Shown here: positions 17,965 to 26,316 of the stretch, one piece after another
Numbering within the stretch: the stretch's first letter is position 1
How the letters are laid out: the number at the start of each line of letters is the position of its first letter
Source of the DNA: Staphylococcus epidermidis
Lineage (GTDB): Bacteria > Bacillota > Bacilli > Staphylococcales > Staphylococcaceae
Direction of reading: 5' to 3'
Length of the DNA: 64,000 nt
Assembly: GCF_006742205.1 (NCBI RefSeq)
Contig: NZ_AP019721.1
Span: 434,001-498,000, forward strand
Notes under the pieces: model-generated
Seen by the model: the letters and a program-made list of their open reading frames with translations, nothing else
What the model was told of the DNA's origin: nothing
The model's database searches: none
Program-made: the position numbers and the translations under genes

Positions 17965-17997
17965 TGAAAACAATTTCAATATATGAATATGTTTTCA
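17965..17997. other. inverted repeat upstream of HAD phosphatase gene
   Basis: TGAAAACA (17965-17972) and TGTTTTCA (17990-17997) are perfect inverted arms 17 bp apart in the promoter region of the following gene. It could be an operator. The rest of 17871-18079 shows nothing else. Confidence 0.35.
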
Positions 17998-18079
17998 CTA
18001 TATTTGATATTGCTTCAATACCAAATCCAACAGCTATATAATGATTATGAATTTTAATCTATAGATAGGGGGATTAACG

Positions 18080-18889
18080 ATGATTAAAGCCATTGCGGTA
18101 GATATGGATGGAACATTTCTTGACACAAATAAACAGTTTGATCGAAATCGTTTTGAAACTATTTTTAAAGAATTAATAGATAAAAATATTAAGTTTATAG
18201 CTGCGAGTGGGAATCAATTTGCAAAGCTAAAATCAATTTTTGGAGATAGGGAAATGTTCTTTATATCTGAAAATGGAGCAGTCATCTATAAAGGTAATCA
18301 ACTTTACAATTATCGAAGTTTTGATCAGTATATTTTTCAAAAAGTTGTAAATTATTTAAATTTGAATCAAAAGATAAACAATTTGATTATTTGTGGTGTA
18401 AAAAGTGCATATATTTTAAAAGAAACAAGCGAAGCATTTAAGCAAGATGCACGTACATATTATCACCAACTAATAGAGGTTGACTCCTTACAAACATTAC
18501 CTGATGATGATTATGTGAAAATTGCTTTCAATATAAATCGTCAGACTCATCCAGACTTAGATGAGAAATTAGCTCTTAAGTTTAAAGACGATATTAAACT
18601 AGTATCAAGTGGGAGAGATAGTATAGATGTTATTATGCCAAATATGACTAAGGGTCAAGCTTTGTCTAGATTATTAAAAGAATGGCAAATGCCTGCTTCA
18701 CATTTAATGGCATTTGGAGATGCAAATAACGATAAAGATATGTTGGAGCTTGCCGAACATAGTTATGTTATGGCTAATAGTGAAGATCAATCATTATTTG
18801 ATATAGCGAGTCATGTGGCACCTTCCAATGATGAACAAGGCGTACTATCAACAATCGAAAATGTTGTTCTCGGTTATTCCAATAAATAA
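18080..18889 (+). CDS. Cof-type HAD-superfamily phosphatase
   Basis: A 269-residue Cof/YbjI-type hydrolase. Motif I is DMDGTFLD (about 8-15, nucleophile Asp), the C2-type cap follows, and motif IV is FGDANNDKDMLELA (about 211-224). A lysine in MTKGQALSRLL is motif III. Such enzymes dephosphorylate sugar phosphates, FMN or pyridoxal phosphate with broad specificity. A GGGGG-type ribosome-binding site precedes the ATG. It is monocistronic, with a strong terminator. Confidence 0.88.
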   Translation: MIKAIAVDMDGTFLDTNKQFDRNRFETIFKELIDKNIKFIAASGNQFAKLKSIFGDREMFFISENGAVIYKGNQLYNYRSFDQYIFQKVVNYLNLNQKINNLIICGVKSAYILKETSEAFKQDARTYYHQLIEVDSLQTLPDDDYVKIAFNINRQTHPDLDEKLALKFKDDIKLVSSGRDSIDVIMPNMTKGQALSRLLKEWQMPASHLMAFGDANNDKDMLELAEHSYVMANSEDQSLFDIASHVAPSNDEQGVLSTIENVVLGYSNK

Positions 18890-18891
18890 TA

Positions 18892-18945
18892 AAATGGTTA
18901 AATGTCTGAAACGTTAACATGTACAGACACTTAACCATTTTTTTA
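18892..18945 (+). terminator. terminator after HAD phosphatase
   Basis: AAATGGTTAAATGTCTG (18892-18908) pairs with CAGACACTTAACCATTT (18924-18940), with minor mismatch, followed by a T run. Confidence 0.9.
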
Positions 18946-19075
18946 GAAAAGTAAAGTCTTTTTTATTTTATTCGCAACAATACCAAGTGATATTGTGATG
19001 TAATGATATAGGTTAAGTAAATTGAAATAATGATAAATAATATCTTGATTACAGTGATTACTGACTTTATTCGTA

Positions 19076-20068
19076 TTAGTTTAATCGCGTATCACATGTG
19101 CCAGTATTAATTACTGATAATGCTGCATTCAAACCACCCTCTACTAAATTTTGTACTGCTTCATCGGAGAAAAAGGCAATATGAGGTGTAACTAAAATAT
19201 TTTCATTTCTAATTAGGTCTAATAATATTGGGTCGTCAATCGTTTGATTTGAACAATCAAATGTGAAATAATTAGCTTCATTTTCATATGTGTCAATGGC
19301 AGCACCTGATAATGTACCATTATTTACTGCTTCAATTAAATCAGGCGTGTTTATCACAGCTCCTCTTGCGGCATTGACTAAAACGGCACCTTTTTTAACA
19401 TTTTTAAACATATTGTTATCAAATAAATGGAAACTATCTTTATTAGCGGGTACATGTAATGAGATAATATCAGCATCTTTAATTGCATCCTCTACTGTTT
19501 CTTTATATTCTAAGAAAGATAAAGAATGATTAGGATATGCATCATAACCAACTACTCTCGCACCAAAACCAGCATAGATTTTACCAGTTGCAGCACCAAT
19601 ACGCCCTGTACCGATGATTGCTACAGTCATATTTTTTACTGGACGAGACATAATAGGGGACGCCCATGTGAAATTATGTGCTTGCACACGTTTTTCAATT
19701 GTTGGGAATTTTCGTACGAGTTGCAGAGCGATAGATACCGAATATTCAGCAATTGTTTCAGGTGAATAACTAGGTATATTCGAGATAATAATTTCATGTT
19801 TTTTTGCAAGTTCTAAGTCATACATATCAAATCCAGCCGTACGTTGTGCAATTTGTTTAATACCATAGGACTCTAATTTAGGGTAAACTTCAGGTTCTAA
19901 TTTACCGAACTGCATTGTTGTAACACCGTCATAATCTTTTAATTGATCGACAGTATCTACACTTAAAAGTTCTGTTGATGTAGTGACATCGATATTATTT
20001 TTCTTTCCCCAACGTAATGCCATGTCCTTCTCATATGCTCTTGTGCCGAAAAACATAATTTTTGTCAT
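19076..20068 (-). CDS. ddh: D-lactate dehydrogenase
   Basis: A 330-residue NAD-dependent 2-hydroxyacid dehydrogenase. The Rossmann motif GTGRIG is at 153-158 and the catalytic residues fall exactly at Arg235, Glu264 and His296, the positions known for D-lactate dehydrogenases. It reduces pyruvate to D-lactate and regenerates NAD+ during fermentation. It is divergent from a nitroreductase-like gene, and the shared region carries a Rex-type operator variant 83 bp before its start, which suits a fermentation gene. Confidence 0.95.
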   Translation of the reverse strand: MTKIMFFGTRAYEKDMALRWGKKNNIDVTTSTELLSVDTVDQLKDYDGVTTMQFGKLEPEVYPKLESYGIKQIAQRTAGFDMYDLELAKKHEIIISNIPSYSPETIAEYSVSIALQLVRKFPTIEKRVQAHNFTWASPIMSRPVKNMTVAIIGTGRIGAATGKIYAGFGARVVGYDAYPNHSLSFLEYKETVEDAIKDADIISLHVPANKDSFHLFDNNMFKNVKKGAVLVNAARGAVINTPDLIEAVNNGTLSGAAIDTYENEANYFTFDCSNQTIDDPILLDLIRNENILVTPHIAFFSDEAVQNLVEGGLNAALSVINTGTCDTRLN

Positions 20069-20150
20069 TAAAAATTACCCCATTTCTAAAATTTGTAATT
20101 AATAAATAGTAAAAACATTCACAAGTCAGTACTTATGATTTTTTAATTAT

Positions 20151-20168
20151 ATGTGATTTAATTCACTA
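20151..20168. promoter_or_regulatory. Rex-type operator variant upstream of ddh
   Basis: ATGTGATTTAATTCACTA matches the palindrome TTGTGAATTAATTCACAA at 15 of 18 positions. It lies in the ddh/nitroreductase divergent region, 83 bp from the ddh start and 147 bp from the other. A further TTCACAA half-site is at 20117-20123. Binding is inference. Confidence 0.5.
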
Positions 20169-20314
20169 AACAAGTTACTTCATAGGTCTTTTAAATTTCT
20201 AAATTATACTAACTATATAAGTGAGTTGAAGAGATTAGAAATCAATTACTTTAGTTACTTTTTGAAGTCGTATATAATTTGTATCAACAGAAGTAAAGAG
20301 AGGAAGGTATGATT

Positions 20315-20977
20315 ATGAATCAGATGAATCAAACGATTATTGATGCATTCCATTTTAGACATGCGACAAAAGAATTTGACCCTACGAAAAAAATTAGTGA
20401 TGAAGATTTTAATACGATTTTAGAAACAGGTAGATTATCTCCAAGTTCACTAGGTTTAGAACCTTGGCACTTTGTAGTGGTTCAAAATAAAGAATTGAGA
20501 GAAAAATTGAAAGCCTATAGTTGGGGAGCACAAAAGCAACTTGATACAGCAAGTCACTTTGTATTAATTTTTGCTCGTAAGAATGTGACGGCTCATACAG
20601 ATTACGTGCAACATTTACTTCGTGGCGTCAAAAAATATGAAGAAAGTACAATTCCAGCAGTTGAAAATAAATTTGATGATTTCCAAGAAAGTTTCCATAT
20701 TGCCGATAATGAACGAACATTATATGATTGGGCGAGTAAACAAACATATATTGCATTAGCAAACATGATGACAAGTGCTGCATTACTAGGTATCAACTCA
20801 TGTCCAATTGAAGGATTTGATTTAGATAAAGTGACTGAAATTCTTTCAGATGAGGGTGTTTTAGATACGGAACAATTTGGTATTTCAGTTATGGTAGGCT
20901 TTGGTTACAGAGCACAAGAACCTAAACACGGCAAAGTTAGACAAAACGAAGACGACATCATTAGTTGGATTGAATAA
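20315..20977 (+). CDS. NAD(P)H-dependent nitroreductase-family oxidoreductase
   Basis: A flavin-dependent nitroreductase-type protein of about 220 residues. [10 protein letters not shown] near the N terminus (Arg and Ser/Thr that bind FMN phosphate), [15 protein letters not shown] (about 38-52), and the C-terminal [18 protein letters not shown] are the FMN-binding segments. Family members reduce nitro compounds, quinones or dihydropteridines with NAD(P)H. The AGGAAGG site at 20301-20307 is too close to the ATG at 20309 but well spaced (7 nt) for the ATG at 20315, so the latter is the better start. Physiological substrate unknown. Confidence 0.88.
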   Translation: MNQMNQTIIDAFHFRHATKEFDPTKKISDEDFNTILETGRLSPSSLGLEPWHFVVVQNKELREKLKAYSWGAQKQLDTASHFVLIFARKNVTAHTDYVQHLLRGVKKYEESTIPAVENKFDDFQESFHIADNERTLYDWASKQTYIALANMMTSAALLGINSCPIEGFDLDKVTEILSDEGVLDTEQFGISVMVGFGYRAQEPKHGKVRQNEDDIISWIE

Positions 20978-21253
20978 AGAAATTCTATGAAACCCAGGGT
21001 ATAACATGGGTTTATGTTAAATATCATAGTTAACTCACGATAGTGAGAACTTTAATCTAGTACGATTATACGAATGTAAGATTAAGTGAGTTATCAATAA
21101 TTAATATATAAGCAACCTGAGACTTTTACTTGAAGTCTCAGGTTGTTTTGTTGAATATAATAGAATTTTTATACGTTGAATAATAAAACTCAAAGCGGGT
21201 ACAACATACAATAGTCGCTTTTAATGATGATGCAAACAGATAATTTTGCATTA
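20978..21253. other. intergenic region with two hairpins
   Basis: A weak hairpin AAACCCA/TGGGTTT (20990-21013) directly after the nitroreductase gene is followed, 100 bp on, by a strong terminator at 21113-21150. Nothing else is seen before the aldA promoter. Confidence 0.5.
21113..21150 (+). terminator. strong terminator of the CCTGAGAC family
   Basis: CAACCTGAGACTT (21113-21125) and AAGTCTCAGGTTG (21133-21145) form a perfect 13-bp stem followed by TTTTG. Confidence 0.9.
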
Positions 21254-21300
21254 TTTACAAAAGAGGTTAAAATAGGTATTACATTAAGTAAACGCTTACA
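21254..21300 (+). promoter_or_regulatory. aldA promoter with perfect cre
   Basis: TTTACA (21254-21259) and TATTAC (21277-21282) form a -35/-10 pair with 17-bp spacing. Directly downstream, AGTAAACGCTTACA at 21287-21300 is, on the other strand, TGTAAGCGTTTACT, a perfect match to TGWAARCGYTWNCW. A cre just past the start point is the classic roadblock layout for CcpA repression. Confidence 0.7.
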
Positions 21301-21354
21301 TTTTATTAGGGATAAGCGATTACTTCAAATATCACTAAAAAAGGATGGGTTTTA

Positions 21355-22848
21355 ATGACAAATATTAACGTAAGAAATTATATAGATGAAAGTTACGGCT
21401 TGTTTATTAACAATGAATTCCAAGCTAGTGATAGTGGGGAAACATTAACTGTTTCTAATCCAGCTAATGGTGAAGATTTAGCTAAAGTTGCACGCGCTGG
21501 TAAAAAAGATGTAGATAAAGCTGTTCAAGCAGCTCATGATGCATTTGATAGTTGGAGTAAGATTTCTAAAGAAGAACGTGCAGATTATTTATTAGAAATT
21601 AGTCGACGTATTCATGAGAAAACTGAACATTTAGCGACGGTTGAATCACTGCAAAATGGTAAACCCTATCGTGAAACATCAACAATTGATGTACCACAAG
21701 CAGCCAATCAATTTAAATATTTTGCTAGCGTTTTAACAACTGACGAAGGTTCAGTTAATGAAATTGATCAAAACACAATGAGTTTAGTTGTTAATGAACC
21801 TGTTGGAGTTGTTGGTGCAGTAGTAGCATGGAACTTCCCAATTTTATTAGCATCATGGAAATTAGGACCAGCTTTAGCAGCAGGTAATACAGTAGTAATT
21901 CAACCATCATCTTCAACGCCTTTATCATTAATTGAACTTGCTAAAATTTTCCAAGAAGTTCTTCCTAAAGGAGTAGTTAATGTCTTAACTGGTAAAGGGT
22001 CTGAATCAGGAGACGCTATTTTCCATCATGAAGGTGTAGATAAGTTATCATTTACAGGTTCTACTGACGTGGGTTACGGTGTAGCACAAGCAGGTGCTGA
22101 ACGTATCGTTCCTACAACATTAGAACTAGGTGGTAAAAGTGCTAATATTATCTTTGATGATGCTAATTTAGAGCAAGTGATTGAAGGTGTTCAACTTGGT
22201 ATATTATTTAACCAAGGTGAAGTATGTAGTGCAGGTTCAAGATTATTAGTACAATCATCTATTTACGATGAATTGTTGCCAAAATTGAAAGAAGCATTTG
22301 AAAATATTAAAGTTGGCGATCCATTTGATGAAGATACTAAAATGAGTGCGCAAACTGGACCAGAACAATTAGATAAAATTGAAAGTTATATAAAAATTGC
22401 TGAAGAAGATGACAAAGCGAACATCTTAACTGGTGGTCATCGAATCACAGATAACGGCTTAGACAAAGGTTACTTCTTTGAGCCTACAATTATTGAGATT
22501 AACGATAACAAACATCAACTTGCTCAAGAAGAAATCTTCGGTCCAGTTGTAGTAGTTGAAAAATTCGATGATGAGCAAGAAGCTATCGAAATTGCAAATG
22601 ATTCTGAGTATGGTTTAGCTGGAGGTATCTTTACTACAGATATTCATCGTGCATTAAATGTAGCTAAAGCTATGAGAACAGGTCGTATTTGGATTAATAC
22701 TTATAATCAAATTCCTGCTGGTGCGCCATTCGGAGGATATAAAAAATCAGGTATTGGGCGCGAAGTATATAAAGATGCTATCAAAAACTATCAACAAGTT
22801 AAAAATATCTTTATTGATACAAGCAACCAAACTAAAGGTTTATATTAA
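21355..22848 (+). CDS. aldA: NAD-dependent aldehyde dehydrogenase AldA-like
   Basis: A 497-residue aldehyde dehydrogenase. General base Glu257 (LELGGKS), nucleophile Cys291 ([11 protein letters not shown]) and the proline/asparagine oxyanion site [11 protein letters not shown] (about 156-166) are intact. It oxidises aldehydes to acids; close staphylococcal relatives are annotated AldA. AAAAAAGGATGG upstream of the ATG is the ribosome-binding site. The perfect cre in its promoter says it is used when preferred sugars are absent. Substrate is unproven. Confidence 0.9.
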
Positions 22849-22864
22849 TAAAACGAGACACTTT

Positions 22865-22901
22865 ACAGGATGCATGCGTATGCGTGCGTCCTGTTTTTTG
22901 T
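22865..22901 (+). terminator. terminator after aldA
   Basis: ACAGGATGCATGC pairs with GCGTGCGTCCTGT (22865-22894), allowing G-T pairs, followed by TTTTTTG. Confidence 0.85.
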
Positions 22902-23048
22902 TGAAATTTTACTTCAATTAAAAGCCGAAAATATTTTTGATTATTACACTAAAATTTATTTATCTGGTGAAAAATAATAAATTAATATTCGCATTTATAT
23001 TTTGTATGGTACAATCATTTTAAATATGAAAATGTTGTGAGAGATTTT

Positions 23049-23351
23049 ATGAATCTAGAAAAAAGTTATATTGAACAACAAGTAACAAATCGTGGAAAAT
23101 CTACTGCTGTATCTTAAGTACTTTGGTTCTTTTTAGGAGGATTTGGAGCACACAGAATTTAACATGGTAAAGTAGGAAGTGGAGTTGGATTATTAGTCTT
23201 AACATTATTAACTGTTTGGTTTACTTTTGGAATTCCTACTTTAATTTGGGCTATTATTGATGCTTTTTTAATTCCAAACTGGGTTAAAGAAGATGAAGAT
23301 AGAATACGTCAGCAAGCTTTAAGCGAAATAAAATTAATGAAAAATAAATAA
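23049..23351 (+). pseudogene. TM2-domain membrane protein with two nonsense codons
   Basis: One frame from the ATG at 23049 to the TAA at 23349-23351 would encode about 100 residues but is interrupted at 23115-23117 (after TAVS) and at 23160-23162 (after GAHRI). The remaining protein is recognisable as a TM2-domain family member: WFFLGGFGAHR, GKVGSGVGLLVLTLLTVW, then PTLIWAIIDAFLIP and a charged tail. In intact relatives tyrosines occupy these two places (SYVLWFFLGG and RFYHGK), so both stops look like TAT-to-TAA changes. The rest of the frame is undamaged, which points to recent loss. Confidence 0.8.
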
Positions 23352-23360
23352 AATTATAAA

Positions 23361-23446
23361 AACCTGAGACATTGAGTGCAACGCAAAGTTAGATTAAATT
23401 CTAACATTGTGAGGTATAGTACACATCAATCTTGTCTCAGGTTTTC
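23361..23446 (+). terminator. long-stem terminator with branched loop
   Basis: AACCTGAGACA (23361-23371) pairs with TGTCTCAGGTT (23433-23443) over a 61-nt loop that itself contains the hairpin GTTAGA/TCTAAC and an ATTGA/TCAAT pair. A T-rich tail follows. It belongs to the CCTGAGAC family by its stem. Confidence 0.7.
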
Positions 23447-23527
23447 TTAATATATAGACAAACCATTAGAAAATACACCTGCCATATATCAAACACTTTC
23501 ACCCCCCATAAAGACGAAGTACATGTT

Positions 23528-23729
23528 GAAATTCAACGGACAAGGCTAGTTGGGGTTCGGGGCCCCGACAAAGAGAATTTCACCGAGAAATTCAACGGGC
23601 AGGGCAAGTTGGGGTTCGGGGCCCCAACAAAGAGAATTTCACCGAGAAATTCCACGGACAAGGCAAGTTGGGGTTCGGGGCCTCAACAAAGAGAATTTCA
23701 CCGAGAAATTCCACGGACAAGGCAAGTTG
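23528..23729. repeat. STAR-like tandem array, 59-bp period, about 3.4 copies
   Basis: Units start with GAAATTC at 23528, 23587, 23646 and 23705, a strict 59-bp period; the fourth copy is partial. Each full unit holds GGTTCGGGGCCCCAACAAAG or a variant; on the other strand this reads TTTGTTGGGGCCCC, the core of the STAR elements of S. aureus. Copies differ at only a few bases and are far richer in G and C than the flanks. A long frame across the array is an artefact of the repeat. Confidence 0.8.
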
Positions 23730-23791
23730 TCGGTAACTTGGATAACTTATTCAAAATAAGGTGTGTATTCAACTACGATAAGTTATTATAG

Positions 23792-24589
23792 TTATTTTAT
23801 TTCGTTACCATGAATTGTAATGTCAAAGCCTTCAGGTGAAGTAACATGAGTAGTATTTGCATTAGGTTGATATATGTCAAAGTGACATAAACCATAAGTT
23901 TGTTCATTTTGAGTTCTAATCTTATTTGACTGCCAAGTATTTGTAGCTATATGATGATGATACTTTTGAGTGGACATAAATAGTGCTTGTGGGAAATTAG
24001 ATATATGTTCGAACCCTAACTTTTCAACATAAAATTCATAAGCAGATTCTAAATTGTGTGTTTTGAGATGTAAATGCCCGATTTTTCCTTCTTCCGGCCA
24101 ACTTTGCCAACCTTCATTTGACCGTTGAGTCATTAAATCATTGACATCAACTTCCAATGTATCCATTTTGACAAAACCGTCTCGCCACAACCAGTCTTCT
24201 GAAGGGCGATCATAATAGACTTCAATACCATTGCCTTCAGGATCAGTGAAATATAGCGCTTCACTGACAAGGTGATCTCCACCACCCATTGCGATGTTGA
24301 GATTGTTAGCATGATAAAGGAAGTCTGCTAAATCGCTACGAGTCGGTAAAAGATAAGCAACATGGAATAACCCTGCTTCTCTAAATTCCGGTTGTCGACC
24401 GTTGTTAAGTTCATTTAAAGTTAAAGTATAACCAAGATTTCCGATGTTGAATACGGTTTGTTGATTCGTTTGTTTTTCAATAGAAAAACCTAATACATTA
24501 GAATAGAAATCAGTTAATTTATTTAAATCTTTAACATTTAAAGTGACGTTTGTTACTTGTGTAGCATCTATAGAATGAAAATTTGTCAT
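23792..24589 (-). CDS. VOC-family dioxygenase/glyoxalase-type protein (CatE-like)
   Basis: A 265-residue protein made of two vicinal-oxygen-chelate modules (about 10-128 and 170-265). Metal-ligand candidates His76 (LFHVAYL) and Glu123 (NGIEVYYDRP) lie in the first module, and GKIGHLHLKTHNL with His172/His174 opens the second. The layout is that of CatE/YfiE ring-cleaving dioxygenase-like proteins of Firmicutes that defend against catechols or quinones. Activity is inferred from family only. The ATG has an AAAGGAA-type ribosome-binding site upstream. It is single-gene, next to the STAR array. Confidence 0.82.
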   Translation of the reverse strand: MTNFHSIDATQVTNVTLNVKDLNKLTDFYSNVLGFSIEKQTNQQTVFNIGNLGYTLTLNELNNGRQPEFREAGLFHVAYLLPTRSDLADFLYHANNLNIAMGGGDHLVSEALYFTDPEGNGIEVYYDRPSEDWLWRDGFVKMDTLEVDVNDLMTQRSNEGWQSWPEEGKIGHLHLKTHNLESAYEFYVEKLGFEHISNFPQALFMSTQKYHHHIATNTWQSNKIRTQNEQTYGLCHFDIYQPNANTTHVTSPEGFDITIHGNEIK

Positions 24590-24686
24590 AGTTTCGTGTT
24601 CCTTTCAATTTTAAAATAAGTATAATTAATATACTTAAAAGATATTAAAATAGCTAATATATTGAATTAATATAAAATCTAAATAA

Positions 24687-24730
24687 AAGAGTAGAACTAA
24701 ATTATTTTGAAATTAGTTCTACTCTTACAT
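24687..24730 (-). terminator. terminator downstream of the GNAT-like gene
   Basis: AAGAGTAGAACTAA (24687-24700) and TTAGTTCTACTCTT (24713-24726) form a perfect 14-bp stem; read on the minus strand it is followed by TTATTT. Confidence 0.9.
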
Positions 24731-24850
24731 AGTTGACTATATGTGTGGCCATTTGATAAACGTATTGTATATTTAGTCAACTGCTATAAATTTTCGGTGA
24801 AATAAGCGAATGACGTATATCTCAAATTGATATGAGTACATTCACATAAA

Positions 24851-25132
24851 CTATCCTAGATAAACATCTTGTGCATGATCATCTTTTTCTAATACGTTTT
24901 TTGCGAATGGACAAGAAGCGATAATTTTTAGATTGTTTTCTCGTGCATGTTCAACAACACGATTAACTAATTTTTTACCTAGACCTTGTCCACCGAGTTC
25001 ATCAGAAACTCCAGTATGATCAATGTCTATTTCATTGTTATCAACCTCTTTAAATGTAATAACAGCTTTTGGGTTATTTTCGTCATTACCTACATAGAAT
25101 TTATGATCGCCTTGTTTAATTTCTGCAGCCAT
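24851..25132 (-). CDS. minimal GNAT-like acetyl-CoA-binding protein (YjdJ type)
   Basis: A 93-residue protein with a shortened GNAT fold: strand VITFKEVDNNEIDIDHTGV, the acetyl-CoA loop LGGQGLGKKLVNRVVEHA (about 46-63) and a C-terminal strand with ASCPFAKNVL. This compact form, with a cysteine in the last segment, matches the small YjdJ/SACOL2532-like subfamily that binds acetyl-CoA but whose acceptor is unknown. An AGGAG-type ribosome-binding site lies before the ATG. It ends at its own terminator and is not linked to the VOC gene. Confidence 0.85.
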   Translation of the reverse strand: MAAEIKQGDHKFYVGNDENNPKAVITFKEVDNNEIDIDHTGVSDELGGQGLGKKLVNRVVEHARENNLKIIASCPFAKNVLEKDDHAQDVYLG

Positions 25133-25298
25133 CGACGTTCACTCCTTTAAAATTGTATATAGTTATATTTATCACGCTTTGACGTTTTCAAACATAATTA
25201 GTTTACAGTTTACATTTATATTGATAACTATTGCTTTTTTATAATGTAACAGATATAGTGATAAGCGTATAAATTGGTCATAGCAGGGAGCACTTATA

Positions 25299-26246
25299 TT
25301 GAAGAAATTAATTATAGTGTCAATCATCATTTTAATGTTAAGCGGATGCAGTAGCTTTGATCATCGTAAACGCGAAAGTATTAATGACAAGAATAAAATG
25401 AAAGTATACACGACTGTATACGCATTTCAAAGTTTGACACAACAGATTGGTGGAAAATATGTTGACACGCAATCAATCTATCCTGCTGGTGCTGATTTAC
25501 ACTCATATGAACCAACACAAAAAGATATGATTGATATTGCCAAAAGTGATCTGTTTGTCTATTCAAGTCATCAATTAGATCCTGTCGCTGCAAAGATTAC
25601 GAATTCGATGACCAATAATAGCATGAAATTAGCGCTTGCCGAAGGACTCAAACAAAGTGATTTTATTCACTCTAAAGACCATGATGAAAATCATGAGCAT
25701 CATTCACATCATGAAGAATCGAATCAAGATCCTCATGTTTGGTTAGATCCTGTTCTAAATCAAAAATTCGCTTTCATGATTAAAGAGAAATTAATAGAGA
25801 AAGACCCTAAACATCAAGCTTATTACAATAAAAATTATAAAATAGTAAATAAAGATATTGTGCATATTGATTAACAACTACAATCAATAACGAAGCATTC
25901 TAAAAGAGATAAAGTTGTGATATCACACGATTCGCTTGGATATTTAGCGCATCGTTATGGTTTTAAACAACAAGGTGTTAAAGGTATGAATGATGAAGAA
26001 CCTAGTCAAAAAGAGATTTTGAATATCGTTAAAGATATACAGCATTCGCATGCGCCTTATGTTTTATATGAACAAAATATTACCTCCAAAATTACAGATG
26101 TTATTAAGAAAGAAACAGATACTAAACCATTAAGTTTTCATAATTTAGCTGTATTGACTAAAGAGGAGCAAAATGATGATTCAATTTCATACCAATCATT
26201 AATGAAAAAGAACATTTACGTATTAAATCGCGCACTCAATAATTAA
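25299..26246 (+). pseudogene. zinc ABC transporter substrate-binding lipoprotein with in-frame stop
   Basis: The frame from the TTG at 25299 (AGGGAG ribosome-binding site at 25285-25290) to 26246 encodes 315 codons of an AdcA/ZnuA-like lipoprotein but has a TAA at 25872-25874 (codon 192). Both halves are in the same frame. Features include a lipobox LSGC with Cys17, the metal residue in ADLHSYEP (His68), a His-rich loop at 127-138 and PHVWLDP (145-151); after the stop come VVISHDSLGYLAHRYGF and the C-terminal lobe. The truncated product would lack the second lobe and should not function. No permease or ATPase genes are adjacent, and no ZinT domain is present. Confidence 0.82.
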
Positions 26247-26248
26247 AA

Positions 26249-26295
26249 ACGGGGTGGGTCTAACGTTCTAAATAAAACGTTAAACCCATCCCGTT
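26249..26295. terminator. bidirectional terminator
   Basis: AACGGGGTGGGTCTAACGTT (26249-26268) pairs with AACGTTAAACCCATCCCGTT (26276-26295), nearly perfect, between convergent genes. Confidence 0.85.
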
Positions 26296-26316
26296 AGTTA
26301 TATGATAATGATTACA

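Noticed and set aside
23528-23729. CRISPR-like array
   Set aside because: Unit and spacer are both repeated almost identically at 59 bp; there are no unique spacers and no cas genes.
23432-23791. 119-residue and 69-residue frames across the STAR-like array
   Set aside because: The repeated peptide comes from the 59-bp DNA repeat; there is no ribosome-binding site and the array has a better explanation as a STAR element.
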